The notes beneath the pieces are model-generated. The model saw nothing but the letters and a program-made list of their open reading frames with translations, was not told where the DNA came from and made no database searches. Both the position numbers and the translations under genes were made by a program. Shown piece after piece: positions 26,780 through 35,166 of a stretch of 64,000 nt of DNA; the first letter of the stretch is position 1, and each line of letters opens with the position of its first letter. The stretch comes from Rossellomorea aquimaris (GTDB taxonomy: Bacteria; Bacillota; Bacilli; Bacillales; Bacillaceae_B). The DNA is taken from NCBI RefSeq assembly GCF_000935355.1, contig NZ_JXZC01000004.1:62001-126000 (forward strand), given 5' to 3'.

Positions 26780-27084
26780 AGCTTGTAGAGGGGCTAAATC
26801 ATCCCGTTAGCGATCCCTCTGGTATTGCCTTAATCGGATAAAGGCAACTCTGTAACTTGCAACATCACAAGTAATATATTTATATCTTGAACGTTGTTTG
26901 CAGATAATAAACAGCCGCGGGCAATTCCTTGAGTCGTTTGATATACCTAAACGACGTAAGCCCTACCTCTCTTACATCCTAACGGCTCCGAAGCCGATCC
27001 AGTGTGAATAAGTTGTTAAATCAAAACAGAATAGAATTACGAATTATCTTCTCTATCGTTTCAATGTATGTTACAAGATTACAA
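26742..27084 (-). ncRNA. Candidate structured non-coding RNA (~345 nt)
   Basis: This stretch has no plausible open frame, yet on the minus strand it starts at a near-perfect SigA promoter and ends at a strong terminator. Many helices can be drawn: GTCGTTT/AAACGAC (26933-26955), TTGCCTT/AAGGCAA (26825-26847), CGGCT/AGCCG (26983-26996), GTAAG/CTTAC (26956-26975), and long-range CCGTTAG (26804-26810) with CTAACGG (26979-26985). AGAGGG (26787-26792) can also pair with CCCTCT (26815-26820). I do not recognise it as tmRNA, RNase P, SRP RNA or a known riboswitch. It may be a known Firmicutes RNA family that I cannot identify by eye. Confidence 0.6.
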
Positions 27085-27090
27085 TAATTA

Positions 27091-27119
27091 AATATAACAT
27101 CCATACTGAAACGTGTCAA
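27091..27119 (-). promoter_or_regulatory. SigA promoter of the candidate ncRNA
   Basis: On the minus strand TTGACA (complement of 27114-27119), 17 bases, TATATT (complement of 27091-27096). It lies 11 bp past the stop of the YdaG-like gene and no protein gene follows it. Confidence 0.7.
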
Positions 27120-27130
27120 GGGAATCTTGA

Positions 27131-27562
27131 TTATAATTCAAGTGACTGCGGCGAATCCTCATCATCGTTCATTAAGCGGATGGCGGTGGGCTGAATTTTT
27201 AAGACGATGTAATTCGGATCGTCCGGCCCTTCAAACCATCTCTTCATATGCTCATTCCATACTTTTTCCTTGTAATGGGCAGAATCCTCTATTGAAGCGC
27301 GCCCTTCGACTTCGACAAAGGTATCCCCGTAGCCTTCTCCTTCATAACCAAGCAGGATATGAACGTTGGGGTTGTCCTCGATTTCATCTGTCTTATGCGT
27401 TTCCTTGCTTGTTGGCGTATACAGGGTCAGATCATCATGAAAAAAGGTCATATAACGGGAATGAGGCTTATTATTTTTAACCGTTGCCAGCGTCCCGACT
27501 TTACTATCCTCAAGGACCTTTAAGATTTGCTGTTTCAGTTCATCTTGTGACACACAATCCAT
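27131..27562 (-). CDS. YdaG-like general stress protein (FMN-binding split barrel)
   Basis: A 143-residue pyridoxamine-phosphate-oxidase-like protein. The split-barrel pattern is visible in VLEDSKVGTLATVKNNKPHSRYMTFFHDDLTLYTPTSKETHKTDEIEDNPNVHILLGYEG, close to general stress protein 26/YdaG. It may bind a flavin or F420-like cofactor; the reaction is unknown. A candidate SigB promoter lies 35-60 bp upstream. AAAGGAG precedes the ATG. Confidence 0.8.
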   Translation of the reverse strand: MDCVSQDELKQQILKVLEDSKVGTLATVKNNKPHSRYMTFFHDDLTLYTPTSKETHKTDEIEDNPNVHILLGYEGEGYGDTFVEVEGRASIEDSAHYKEKVWNEHMKRWFEGPDDPNYIVLKIQPTAIRLMNDDEDSPQSLEL

Positions 27563-27596
27563 CTCCTTTAAATGATCATTTATTTATATCCATACT

Positions 27597-27622
27597 ATTC
27601 CTTTTCTATAGATGAAATAAAC
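27597..27622 (-). promoter_or_regulatory. Candidate SigB promoter of the YdaG-like gene
   Basis: On the minus strand GTTTAT (complement of 27617-27622), 14 bases, AGGAAT (complement of 27597-27602). Each box is one base from the SigB consensus. Confidence 0.5.
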
Positions 27623-27681
27623 ATGGGAATGTGTACTTCTGGTGCTATCCGGGAATAACGGAAATAACAAGGAAACAAAGG

Positions 27682-28344
27682 ATGATGAGCGTGATACCGA
27701 AAGAATTAGTCGACATCTGCAAGAAGAGGATGGAACCATATGCCTGTGAAGGATTTGTCTACGGTCGTGGTCCGGGTCACCCGACGATTATGATTGTGGG
27801 AGAAGCTCCCGGAGAAACCGAGATTCACAATGGAATGCCATTTAGCGGGAGGGCAGGAAAAGTCCTGGATGAGTTCTTTCGTTATTTAGAGGTTCCACGG
27901 GAAGACATTTATTTTACCTCGACGGTCAGAAGCAGACCTTATAAAGTTATCCCTAAGAAAGTAGGGGAGAACGAGGTCATAGAGAAGAAGTACAATAGGG
28001 CCCCGAATATGAAGGAACAGTTGGCTCATGCACCCATTCTGGATTATGAGCTGCAGCATATTAAGCCGAAACAGCTTGTGACATTGGGGAACATCGGGTT
28101 ACAGAGGCTGCTGGGGAAACAATATACCATTTCTCAAGTACACGGCCAACTCATTCAATCGAAAGTCAGACGCTTGAAAAATCTCCAGTACAATGAATGG
28201 ATCATGAGTGATGAAAGCTATTCCATATTTCCAACCTTCCATCCCGCCTCGATTTTCTACAATCGCTCTTTAGAAAAAGAAATATACAAAGACCTGGATA
28301 AATTGAAAGAAGCTCTGTGGGGGAATCATTCAAAAGGAGGCTGA
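27682..28344 (+). CDS. Uracil-DNA glycosylase superfamily protein
   Basis: About 220 residues. Motif A is GEAPGETEIHNGMPFSGRAGKVLDEF and motif B is HPASIFYNR, which match the family 4/5-type glycosylases; TSTVRSRP follows motif A. Four cysteines of an Fe-S cluster are not all evident (C13-like and C20-like residues lie near the N-terminus only), so catalytic details are uncertain. The start could be ATG 27682, ATG 27685 or GTG 27691, the last behind AAAGGATGA. The stop codon is inside the terminator stem. Confidence 0.75.
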   Translation: MMSVIPKELVDICKKRMEPYACEGFVYGRGPGHPTIMIVGEAPGETEIHNGMPFSGRAGKVLDEFFRYLEVPREDIYFTSTVRSRPYKVIPKKVGENEVIEKKYNRAPNMKEQLAHAPILDYELQHIKPKQLVTLGNIGLQRLLGKQYTISQVHGQLIQSKVRRLKNLQYNEWIMSDESYSIFPTFHPASIFYNRSLEKEIYKDLDKLKEALWGNHSKGG

Positions 28345-28368
28345 CATTTCGGAGTGTCAGCCTCCTTT
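28332..28368. terminator. Bidirectional terminator
   Basis: AAAGGAGGCTGACA pairs with TGTCAGCCTCCTTT around an 8-base loop. It overlaps the glycosylase stop codon and also closes the convergent SASP gene. Confidence 0.85.
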
Positions 28369-28371
28369 ACG

Positions 28372-28620
28372 CTACTTCTTGTTTAAATTCTCCTGAGCCA
28401 TTCTCACAAGTTCCTTCACCATATTACCGCCGATCCTTCCGCCTACTTTTCCTGCTTGCTCCGATGTTAACTTTCCGTTATATCCTCTTTGAAGAGGAAT
28501 GCCTTGCTCTCTCGCCATTTCATATTTCGCTTCTTTGGGATCTTGCGTACCAGAAACTTTGGCTTTTAATTGATCCATTGCAGCTCTGGATTCTGGTACA
28601 AGAAGTTTTCGTTTCGACAT
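28372..28620 (-). CDS. Alpha/beta-type small acid-soluble spore protein
   Basis: An 82-residue protein. It has the two conserved segments of the family: MDQLKAKV ... YEMAREQGI (region of GPR protease cleavage) and GGRIGGNMVKELVRMAQ near the C-terminus. It would coat and protect DNA in the dormant spore and be degraded at germination. Its insert between the two segments (QRGYNGKLTSEQAGKV) is family-typical. It proves that the host is a spore former. It is expected to be expressed in the forespore; I did not find an unmistakable SigG promoter. Confidence 0.85.
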   Translation of the reverse strand: MSKRKLLVPESRAAMDQLKAKVSGTQDPKEAKYEMAREQGIPLQRGYNGKLTSEQAGKVGGRIGGNMVKELVRMAQENLNKK

Positions 28621-28724
28621 ATTTTCACCCCTTTTTTAGATTGCCCAAATATTTTTTTATAAGTATAAAGTGTTGGAATATAAGGGTTTTTCCACGATAA
28701 AGAAATTTTCGTCACAAAAAAAGA

Positions 28725-28754
28725 TTGTCTAATTTGTGTCAAATAAAATATAAT
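28725..28754 (+). promoter_or_regulatory. Probable SigA promoter of the alanine symporter gene
   Basis: TTGTCT (28725-28730) and TATAAT (28749-28754), 18 bp apart. Confidence 0.5.
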
Positions 28755-28798
28755 TCTTAATAGTTAGATTATTTTTATAAAGAAAAGGGGGAAATGCC

Positions 28799-30256
28799 AT
28801 GGAAGAATTAGTTGGCAAGTTGGTAGGAATACTTTGGTCTCCGGTCATGATTTACTTTTGTTTGGGTGTAGGCTTATTATTTTCTATTTTAACGAAGTTT
28901 TTACAAGTCAGGCTCTTTAAAGATATGGTTGTTCAAATGTTTAAGGGTGGAAGCTCCAGTGCAGGGGTATCCTCATTCCAGGCCTTGGCGCTTTCGTTAT
29001 CTGGACGTGTCGGGACAGGTAACATCGCCGGTACTGCAACGGCCATCGCTTTCGGTGGTCCAGGGGCGGTATTCTGGATGTGGACGATTGCATTTATCGG
29101 CGCAAGCAGTGCCTTCATTGAGTCCACACTTGCTCAAATTTACAAAGTGAAGCAGGACGGGGAATACCGTGGAGGACCAGCCTACTATATTGAAAAAGGG
29201 ATCGGTTGGAAATGGTATGCCGTACTATTCTCACTTGCTACACTGCTCGCAATGAGTATCTTAATGCCTGGGATTCAATCGAACTCCATCGCATTAGGAC
29301 TTGAAAATGCATTTGGTCTCAGCACAACAGTAACAGGCATCGGTCTTGTGGTGTTAATCGGGGTCATCATTTTCGGTGGGGTCAAACGTATCGCTGGGGT
29401 AGCTTCTTACGTAGTCCCATTTATGGCCATTGCATATATTCTTCTATCTCTTATCATTGTTGGAATGAACATTACTGAAATCCCTGCAGTTTTTGCTCTT
29501 ATTTTCAAGAGTGCCTTCGGTTTTGATTCAGCATTCGGAGGAATCATCGGGATGGCCGTATCTTGGGGAGTAAAACGCGGAATTTATTCCAACGAAGCAG
29601 GTCAGGGTACCGGACCACATGCTGCAGCGGCAGCTGAAGTGTCCCACCCTGCTAAACAAGGGCTGGTTCAAGCCTTTTCCGTTTATATCGATACCCTTCT
29701 TGTTTGTTCGGCAACAGCGTTCATGATTTTGTTTACGGGCTCATTCAATACAGAAGCTCCTGATGGAACGATGCTTGCAAACAACTTGGAAGGAATTGAA
29801 GCCGGTCCTGGTTATACACAGGCAGCCATAGAATCAGTCATTCCTGGATTCGGAGCATCATTCGTCGCGATTGCATTATTTTTCTTTGCCTTTACCACAA
29901 TCATGGCTTACTATTACATGGCTGAAACGAATGTCGCTTACTTAATGAGAGGAAAGAATTCAAAAGTGGCGATGGCCATCTTAAAGGTTGTCCTGCTTGC
30001 GGCCACATTCTATGGAGCAGTAAGAGAAGCCGCTTTAGCATGGGCACTTGGTGATATCGGTCTTGGAATCATGGTCTGGTTGAACTTAATCGCCATCCTT
30101 ATCCTGGCCAAACCTGCCTTGAAAGCCCTCAAGGATTATGAAGAACAGAAGAAACAAGGTCTTGACCCAGTCTTTAACTCTAAAAAGCTTGGTATCAAAA
30201 ATGCAGAGTTCTGGGAGCAAGAGTACAAAGTAGAAGATAAAGAAAATGCATCTTAA
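28799..30256 (+). CDS. Sodium:alanine (AGCS) symporter family protein
   Basis: A 485-residue transporter with about ten membrane helices. The family signatures are SLSGRVGTGNIAGTATAIAFGGPGAVFWMW near residue 65 and GMAVSWGVKRGIYSNEAGQGTGPHAAA near residue 250. It should import alanine or glycine with sodium. AAAGGGGG lies before the ATG. It is monocistronic, between its own promoter and terminator. It is close to B. subtilis AlsT in type, but the true substrate is not proven. Confidence 0.85.
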   Translation: MEELVGKLVGILWSPVMIYFCLGVGLLFSILTKFLQVRLFKDMVVQMFKGGSSSAGVSSFQALALSLSGRVGTGNIAGTATAIAFGGPGAVFWMWTIAFIGASSAFIESTLAQIYKVKQDGEYRGGPAYYIEKGIGWKWYAVLFSLATLLAMSILMPGIQSNSIALGLENAFGLSTTVTGIGLVVLIGVIIFGGVKRIAGVASYVVPFMAIAYILLSLIIVGMNITEIPAVFALIFKSAFGFDSAFGGIIGMAVSWGVKRGIYSNEAGQGTGPHAAAAAEVSHPAKQGLVQAFSVYIDTLLVCSATAFMILFTGSFNTEAPDGTMLANNLEGIEAGPGYTQAAIESVIPGFGASFVAIALFFFAFTTIMAYYYMAETNVAYLMRGKNSKVAMAILKVVLLAATFYGAVREAALAWALGDIGLGIMVWLNLIAILILAKPALKALKDYEEQKKQGLDPVFNSKKLGIKNAEFWEQEYKVEDKENAS

Positions 30257-30266
30257 TCTACAAAAG

Positions 30267-30299
30267 AAACCTGTTGCCTATACGGCAGCAGGTTTTTTT
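30267..30299 (+). terminator. Rho-independent terminator
   Basis: AAACCTGTTGCC and GGCAGCAGGTTT with one mismatch, then a seven-T run. Confidence 0.85.
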
Positions 30300-30317
30300 C
30301 GGCTAATACAGTCCGTA

Positions 30318-30806
30318 TTATTTAGAAACAGGACTCTCAATCCTGGAATAAAGCCGGTCACCGACGTATTTCTGAAATGCATACATAAGCAATGATTTAA
30401 TGAAAAATAGGACAGTTAACTGGTATTGCTTTAAATGGATCATCTTCCACACACCAAGTTTTTTGAATAAGGAGTAAAATGGGTATGTGAAGAACATATC
30501 AACCAGAAAATTGACTAGCACATAAAGATAAAAATTTTTATAGGTGAATTTGAGGATCCAAACAGAACCACTCAAAAAAACCCCAATCACAAAAGGCATG
30601 ATACCATTCACTTTCGGGAAAAGCCTGGTGGTTATGGTCCACCATTTCATCCTTTCTGCAAAAACATTTTCTGAATAAACGAGTAATGACATAAACATAG
30701 AGGCAGGTAAATATTTTTTTAAGCTCTCTTTTCCTGATAATAAGAGGAATACCCAAGAAACGAGCATCAGAATAATTAGATAAAGCTTATTTCTTTTGTT
30801 AACCAC
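30318..30806 (-). CDS. Small integral membrane protein of unknown function
   Basis: 162 residues, GTG start behind AGGAGGG. About five hydrophobic segments and many aromatic residues; the motif TTRLFPKVNGIMPFVIGVF and the segment LVNFLVDMFFTYPFYSLFKKLGVWK resemble a family of ~160-residue Bacillus membrane proteins (CBO0543-type), but I am not sure. No functional residues can be named. It lies alone between a terminator and a divergent promoter. Confidence 0.6.
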   Translation of the reverse strand: MVNKRNKLYLIILMLVSWVFLLLSGKESLKKYLPASMFMSLLVYSENVFAERMKWWTITTRLFPKVNGIMPFVIGVFLSGSVWILKFTYKNFYLYVLVNFLVDMFFTYPFYSLFKKLGVWKMIHLKQYQLTVLFFIKSLLMYAFQKYVGDRLYSRIESPVSK

Positions 30807-30923
30807 AGTGATTCCCTCCTAAAAAGGATGACGAGATATCTTAATATTAGATTGGTTTAGTAAAAACAGATTTATACAGAAAAAAGTAAAAATGTATTCC
30901 CATCTGATTAGTAGACAATATCT

Positions 30924-30952
30924 TTGAGTTAGACTTCTAAATTGATTATGAT
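30924..30952 (+). promoter_or_regulatory. Probable SigA promoter of the acyl-CoA dehydrogenase gene
   Basis: TTGAGT (30924-30929), 17 bp, TATGAT (30947-30952). Confidence 0.5.
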
Positions 30953-31001
30953 AATTAAAAGAAGTGGAAAAAAGTGATCTTTATCTGGAGGTGCTATTTC
31001 A

Positions 31002-32168
31002 ATGGATTTATATGAACCGTATATACAAAGTGACCGGCAAAGAAAGCTGGTAGATTTAGCTGGTGAGCTGGCTGATGCGTTTGATGAACGGGGTGAAGCG
31101 TATGACCGTGAAGATGCCTTTCCTTATGAAAATTTCAACGACCTGAAGAAAAAGGGATTTGGAACATTATCTCTTCCTAAAGAGTACGGAGGGGAAGAAA
31201 TCAGCTTATATGAGCTGGTGATGATTCAAGAAAGGCTTGGTACAGGGGACGCAGCAACGGCTTTGTCCATTGGCTGGCATCTCGGGGGATTGATGGAACT
31301 GACGGAAACCCGGACGTGGAATGAAGAGGTGTTTAAGGAGCTTTGTGAGGAGATTGTAGTAAACAATGCTCTCATTAACAGGGCAGCATCTGAACCGGCA
31401 ACGGGTAGCCCCACTCGTGGAGGACTTCCCGAAACCAAAGCCGTGAAAACGGAAGGGGGATGGAAAGTAAGCGGAAGGAAATCCTTTACTTCTATGGCGA
31501 GAGTTCTGGATTATTCTTTAGTATCAGCAACAATCGGTGACACAGAAGAGAAAGGATTCTTCCTGGTGCAACATGACCTGGAAGGAGTAAGCGTTGAGGA
31601 AACATGGGATACGATTTCAATGAAGGGAACGGGCAGTGATGATCTCGTTCTGACAGATGTCCAACTCCCATCTTCTGCCCTTGTAGAGCGTGATAGTGAA
31701 AATCCAAGAGGGAAGAATGACCTTCCTAAAGCATGGCTCCTGCACATACCGGCATGCTATATAGGAGTTGCGATTGCAGCACGCAACCATGCCATCCAAT
31801 TTGCAAAGGACTACTCACCAAACAGTTTACCGGGGCCTATCAAGGATGTACCTGAAGTTCAACGGAAAATCGGTGAAATCGAATTAGAACTATTTAAGGC
31901 AAGGCAGATTCTTTATTCAGTAGCTGATAAGTGGGTAAGGGAGCCTGAAAAACGGGTAGATATGGGGCCGGAGCTTGCTTCTGTAAAACATGTTGTGACG
32001 AACAGTGCATTCCACATTGTCGACATCGCCATGAGAATCGTTGGAGCAAAAAGCCTTTTTCGTTCCAATCCAATGCAGCGTTATTATCGTGATGTCAGGG
32101 CCGGCCTTCACAATCCACCCATGGATGATATGGTGATTGGAATGTTAGCGAACAACGCATTGAAATAG
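31002..32168 (+). CDS. Acyl-CoA dehydrogenase family protein
   Basis: A 388-residue FAD enzyme with the three-domain order of the family: N-terminal helices, a central beta domain (NRAASEPATGSPTRGG ... GWKVSGRKSFTSMA) and C-terminal helices (PEVQRKIGEIELELFKARQILYSVADKW). It should oxidise an acyl-CoA or a related thioester. The usual catalytic Glu is not evident near the end of the helical domain, so the substrate is open. GAGGTG precedes the ATG. It resembles B. subtilis YdbM in size. It is not linked to the paa operon. Confidence 0.8.
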   Translation: MDLYEPYIQSDRQRKLVDLAGELADAFDERGEAYDREDAFPYENFNDLKKKGFGTLSLPKEYGGEEISLYELVMIQERLGTGDAATALSIGWHLGGLMELTETRTWNEEVFKELCEEIVVNNALINRAASEPATGSPTRGGLPETKAVKTEGGWKVSGRKSFTSMARVLDYSLVSATIGDTEEKGFFLVQHDLEGVSVEETWDTISMKGTGSDDLVLTDVQLPSSALVERDSENPRGKNDLPKAWLLHIPACYIGVAIAARNHAIQFAKDYSPNSLPGPIKDVPEVQRKIGEIELELFKARQILYSVADKWVREPEKRVDMGPELASVKHVVTNSAFHIVDIAMRIVGAKSLFRSNPMQRYYRDVRAGLHNPPMDDMVIGMLANNALK

Positions 32169-32180
32169 GTTTTCAATAGA

Positions 32181-32212
32181 AAAGGTATAGACAGAATTCT
32201 GTCTATACCTTT
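32181..32212. terminator. Bidirectional terminator, perfect 32-bp palindrome
   Basis: AAAGGTATAGACAGAA and its exact reverse complement. It separates the convergent acyl-CoA dehydrogenase and exporter genes. Confidence 0.8.
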
Positions 32213-32220
32213 ATTTGTAT

Positions 32221-33294
32221 CTATGGGTGTAACGTTTTCTCCAAGACGGTTTGATGTTGAGCTTCTAACACATGTATTTCACTTAGCTCCTCTATCAGGT
32301 CATGAATGGATAGTAGCTCGTATAGCATGACTGTTTCACAGGAAAAATGATGCTTCATGGATTGAAAAGGTTTCGTATGAAGCTCCTCTTGATCTTCCCA
32401 GAATTCCTCCAGGAGGTCTTTCATGAGGGTGAAATGCTGCTCAGGTATGTGGAACGATGGGTGATGCATGATTCCTTTCAACGATTGAGTCGCATGCAGG
32501 ATCCGATCTTTTTCCTCTTCACTGAATGTGTACTGAACAGGTAGATAAATCAGGTTTCCTATATGAAAAAGGATTTGTCTCAACAGGTTAAGCTTTTTGT
32601 ACTCATAATGGAAATACCTCAACTCCTGACGACTGGAGCGGTGAAGCTTCCATTCTTCCTTTTGGTATTCGCAAAGAGTTTCCGTCGATTCGATATCTCT
32701 CAAAATATCATTGAAGATTAATTTTGTATCCCGGTGAAGAGAGTGGTTCTGAAGAACTTCAGATCCTCTTTTTTCTAATAAATTGCCCGTTTTGAAATAG
32801 AGATTATGAATCTTGTTTGTAATCGTGTTCGAGTATTTTGGTGGAAGGATCCACAAGTTCACTAGTGTAGACACAATCAGCCCGATGGTAGTCGTGCCCA
32901 GACGAATGAAAAAGGTAGCTACATAGTGATCATGTATGGTGGGAATCATGGCAATCCCTGTTAATGTGGCGACCAGGATGCCTGCCCCTAAATGAAGTTT
33001 GTGGCAGGTGATGATTGTGAGCAGTGCGACCAGTGCATATGTAATGGGGTGATCCCCGAACGTGGAAGCAATGATCACTGCAAATAGTGCTCCTATCGCC
33101 GAAGCGGGAAAACGAATGAATGCTTTTTTGATTGAATTGGCTGCTGTTGGCTCGATGGTGACTATGGCTGTAATGACGGCAAAGGTCGCTGGCCAATTTA
33201 AAAGTTCGCAAACAATAGCCGTTAAAAAAACGGCGATACCGGTTTTGGCTATTCTTCCTCCGACAAATTGAAATTTTTTCAGAAACTCCATCAT
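32221..33294 (-). CDS. Aromatic acid exporter (ArAE/FUSC-like) family membrane protein
   Basis: A 357-residue protein: four to five membrane helices in the first ~150 residues (TGIAVFLTAIVCELLNWPATFAVITAIVTIEPTAANSIKKAFIRFPASAIGA is the family signature) and a ~200-residue cytoplasmic helical domain rich in His, Glu and Lys. This matches the Bacillus YqjA-like aromatic acid exporter family. It may export aromatic or other organic acids; the substrate is unproven. Confidence 0.75.
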   Translation of the reverse strand: MMEFLKKFQFVGGRIAKTGIAVFLTAIVCELLNWPATFAVITAIVTIEPTAANSIKKAFIRFPASAIGALFAVIIASTFGDHPITYALVALLTIITCHKLHLGAGILVATLTGIAMIPTIHDHYVATFFIRLGTTTIGLIVSTLVNLWILPPKYSNTITNKIHNLYFKTGNLLEKRGSEVLQNHSLHRDTKLIFNDILRDIESTETLCEYQKEEWKLHRSSRQELRYFHYEYKKLNLLRQILFHIGNLIYLPVQYTFSEEEKDRILHATQSLKGIMHHPSFHIPEQHFTLMKDLLEEFWEDQEELHTKPFQSMKHHFSCETVMLYELLSIHDLIEELSEIHVLEAQHQTVLEKTLHP

Positions 33295-33365
33295 TTAACC
33301 CTCTTTTTTAAATTACTGTCGCCTTCATTATAAAGTAAGAAAAACCCAATTGAAATGAATGGACA

Positions 33366-33398
33366 AAAAAAGAACTGTTCGGGGAACAGTTCTTTTTT
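33366..33398. terminator. Rho-independent terminator
   Basis: AAAAAAGAACTGTTC and GAACAGTTCTTTTTT, GGG loop. It closes the cREC gene on the minus strand. Confidence 0.9.
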
Positions 33399-33408
33399 AT
33401 ATGATAAC

Positions 33409-33735
33409 TCATCTGAGAGGTAAAGGACGTAATAAAATCTTAATTGATTTAGGCATCTTGTGTTCACTCTGAGCCTCTTTTAAATACTTGAACATTGCTT
33501 TGCCTGCAACAGAGTTAGCGGAATGAATCGTGATCCGTTCTGCGAACAGCTGTTTTTCCACCATGTAGTGAACGAGCATTAATCCATTACGGGTCTTACT
33601 TTCTAAGTCATGATCTAATGAAAGATGAGCGATAGAAAAATTCAGAAGCAGGTCAATACATTCATCGATGTCTTTCGCGAGAATGTACCCTTGTGGACAG
33701 TGGCGATAATCGTCTAAAAATACATTTACTGTCAT
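33409..33735 (-). CDS. Cyclic-phosphate-processing receiver (cREC) domain protein
   Basis: A 108-residue stand-alone domain. It keeps the conserved pieces of the family: VFLDDYRHCP at the N-terminus, HLSLDHDL in the middle and ITIHSANSVAGKAM near residue 75. The cREC fold resembles a response-regulator receiver but has His/Asp residues proposed to act on cyclic phosphates. No partner gene is adjacent. The biochemical role is predicted from the family only. Confidence 0.65.
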   Translation of the reverse strand: MTVNVFLDDYRHCPQGYILAKDIDECIDLLLNFSIAHLSLDHDLESKTRNGLMLVHYMVEKQLFAERITIHSANSVAGKAMFKYLKEAQSEHKMPKSIKILLRPLPLR

Positions 33736-33917
33736 ATTAATTCTTCTTTCGTCATTTGACTTAATTTAAGCCTAACAGAGATTGACTTTTTTCTATATAG
33801 GTAAATAGTATGATTAATACAAATATATTTGTAATTTTTTTGTTGGTTTATGGGGGTTAATCTTTATGCGTTTTATGAATGATAGAGGGAAATGACTATT
33901 TTCCGTTAATGGAATAT

Positions 33918-34859
33918 TCACCTTTTATCTAGTACTTCCATCAAAAGATCCGGGCGATCTGTGATTATACCGTCTGCTCCCCTTGTTACGAGCATTTTCA
34001 TGGTTTCTTTGTCATTAATCGTCCAATAATGAATGTGAATGCCCTTACGGTGAGCTCCCTGGATCAGTGTTGACCGGGTCAAGTCAATATTCCGTTCTTG
34101 AAGAGGAAGCTGGAAGGCATCGACAGTGGGCTTGTAAAGATTCCTAAGAAAAAAAGTATGAAGGAGGACGAATTTTTTCGCTTCTTGTTTTCCTCCTTCA
34201 GTGGCCACTCTTCCTTTTGAATATGTTTCAAATAGATTAATAATGTTCTGATCGAAAGAAGCGATAAGAACTTTATCTTCCATATCATATTCTTCGATGA
34301 GCCCCATTAACTTTTGTACGATTTCCTCCATCCTTGTATCAGGATTGTCGTCTTTAATTTCAATGTTCATTCTCATGTTGGGGAATCTTTGAAACACTTC
34401 TTCAAGAGTAGGAACGTATACATTCTTTCCGCGGAATGAGTATCCACCATTTAAGTCTTGAAAGGTGTAAGCAGCATCAAGTCTCTGAAGCTCTTTCAGC
34501 GTATAATCTTTAACAAATCCACGGCCGTCCGTTGTGGCATCAACGGTCGGATCATGAATCGTCACCAAATGACCGTCTTTCGTAATATGTATATCGGTTT
34601 CGATTACGTCCACTCCCAAATTTACGGCAGTCTGAAATGCCTCGATTGTGTTTCCGGGAGCTAGATGTTTTCCTCCCTGGTGAGCAATTACAAGGGGCAC
34701 GCCATTTTCTTTTTGTAGGAATGGGGGTGGATTCACTTTTTTGACTGGGAGCCAGTACACAAAAGTAGAAAACATCATAAGGAAAGCAATGACCATCGCG
34801 ATCATCATCAGCCGTTGTTTTCTGGGAGGTTTCGATACTTCGAGATTTGAATTTTTCAT
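33918..34859 (-). CDS. Membrane-anchored glycerophosphodiester phosphodiesterase
   Basis: 313 residues with an N-terminal membrane helix (MMIAMVIAFLMMFSTFVYWL) and an extracytoplasmic GDPD TIM-barrel. Catalytic elements: VIAHQGGKHLAPGNT (the usual HRG is HQG here), VIETDIHITKDGHLVTIHDP with the metal-binding Glu/Asp and the second His, IEIKDD, and IIDTRPD-like IITDRPDLL at the end. It should split glycerophosphodiesters or lipoteichoic-acid-type polymers at the cell surface. The Arg to Gln change in HRG may alter phosphate binding. Confidence 0.8.
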   Translation of the reverse strand: MKNSNLEVSKPPRKQRLMMIAMVIAFLMMFSTFVYWLPVKKVNPPPFLQKENGVPLVIAHQGGKHLAPGNTIEAFQTAVNLGVDVIETDIHITKDGHLVTIHDPTVDATTDGRGFVKDYTLKELQRLDAAYTFQDLNGGYSFRGKNVYVPTLEEVFQRFPNMRMNIEIKDDNPDTRMEEIVQKLMGLIEEYDMEDKVLIASFDQNIINLFETYSKGRVATEGGKQEAKKFVLLHTFFLRNLYKPTVDAFQLPLQERNIDLTRSTLIQGAHRKGIHIHYWTINDKETMKMLVTRGADGIITDRPDLLMEVLDKR

Positions 34860-35065
34860 GGACTGTCATCCTTTTATAGGGAAGATTCTTATCTTCTATT
34901 ATAATTATGACTTTGTTTATTTAGGACAATAAATTAGGGTATTTTTGTTCGAGTTTCCTGGAGCGTGAATGAACCACTGCTTTTTTCCTTAAGGTAGCCA
35001 AAAACTTTGAAAGAGAGCCGTACGAAAAGAGGAATCTTTAGAAGGGAAGGGTCGAGATTATGAGT

Positions 35066-35138
35066 TTTTTACCTTTTGAAGTAAAAAGATTACGTTTGAA
35101 TGATAAAATATATTGCTTTTAGAAGTAAAATGGATTAC
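35066..35138 (+). promoter_or_regulatory. Repeated motifs upstream of the HTH/F1-beta-like gene
   Basis: TTTTTAC-N8-GTAAAAA (35066-35087) is an inverted repeat. GAAGTAAAAAGATTAC (35078-35093) and GAAGTAAAATGGATTAC (35122-35138) are direct repeats with centres about 44 bp apart. They could be self-binding sites of the HTH protein. Confidence 0.4.
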
Positions 35139-35166
35139 TCTATAAAGTAAGGAGGGGATATTTACC

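Noticed and set aside
26780-27090. tmRNA, RNase P RNA or SRP RNA as identity of the candidate ncRNA
   Set aside because: I found no tag-peptide frame, no RNase P core motifs and no SRP Alu/GGAAG features.
28372-28700. Plus-strand frame over the SASP gene
   Set aside because: It lacks a ribosome site, overlaps the terminator and is antisense to a clear SASP.
33810-33850. Hairpin TACAAATATATTTGTA with T-run as terminator
   Set aside because: It is very AT-rich and no plus-strand gene ends nearby; it may be by chance or an operator.
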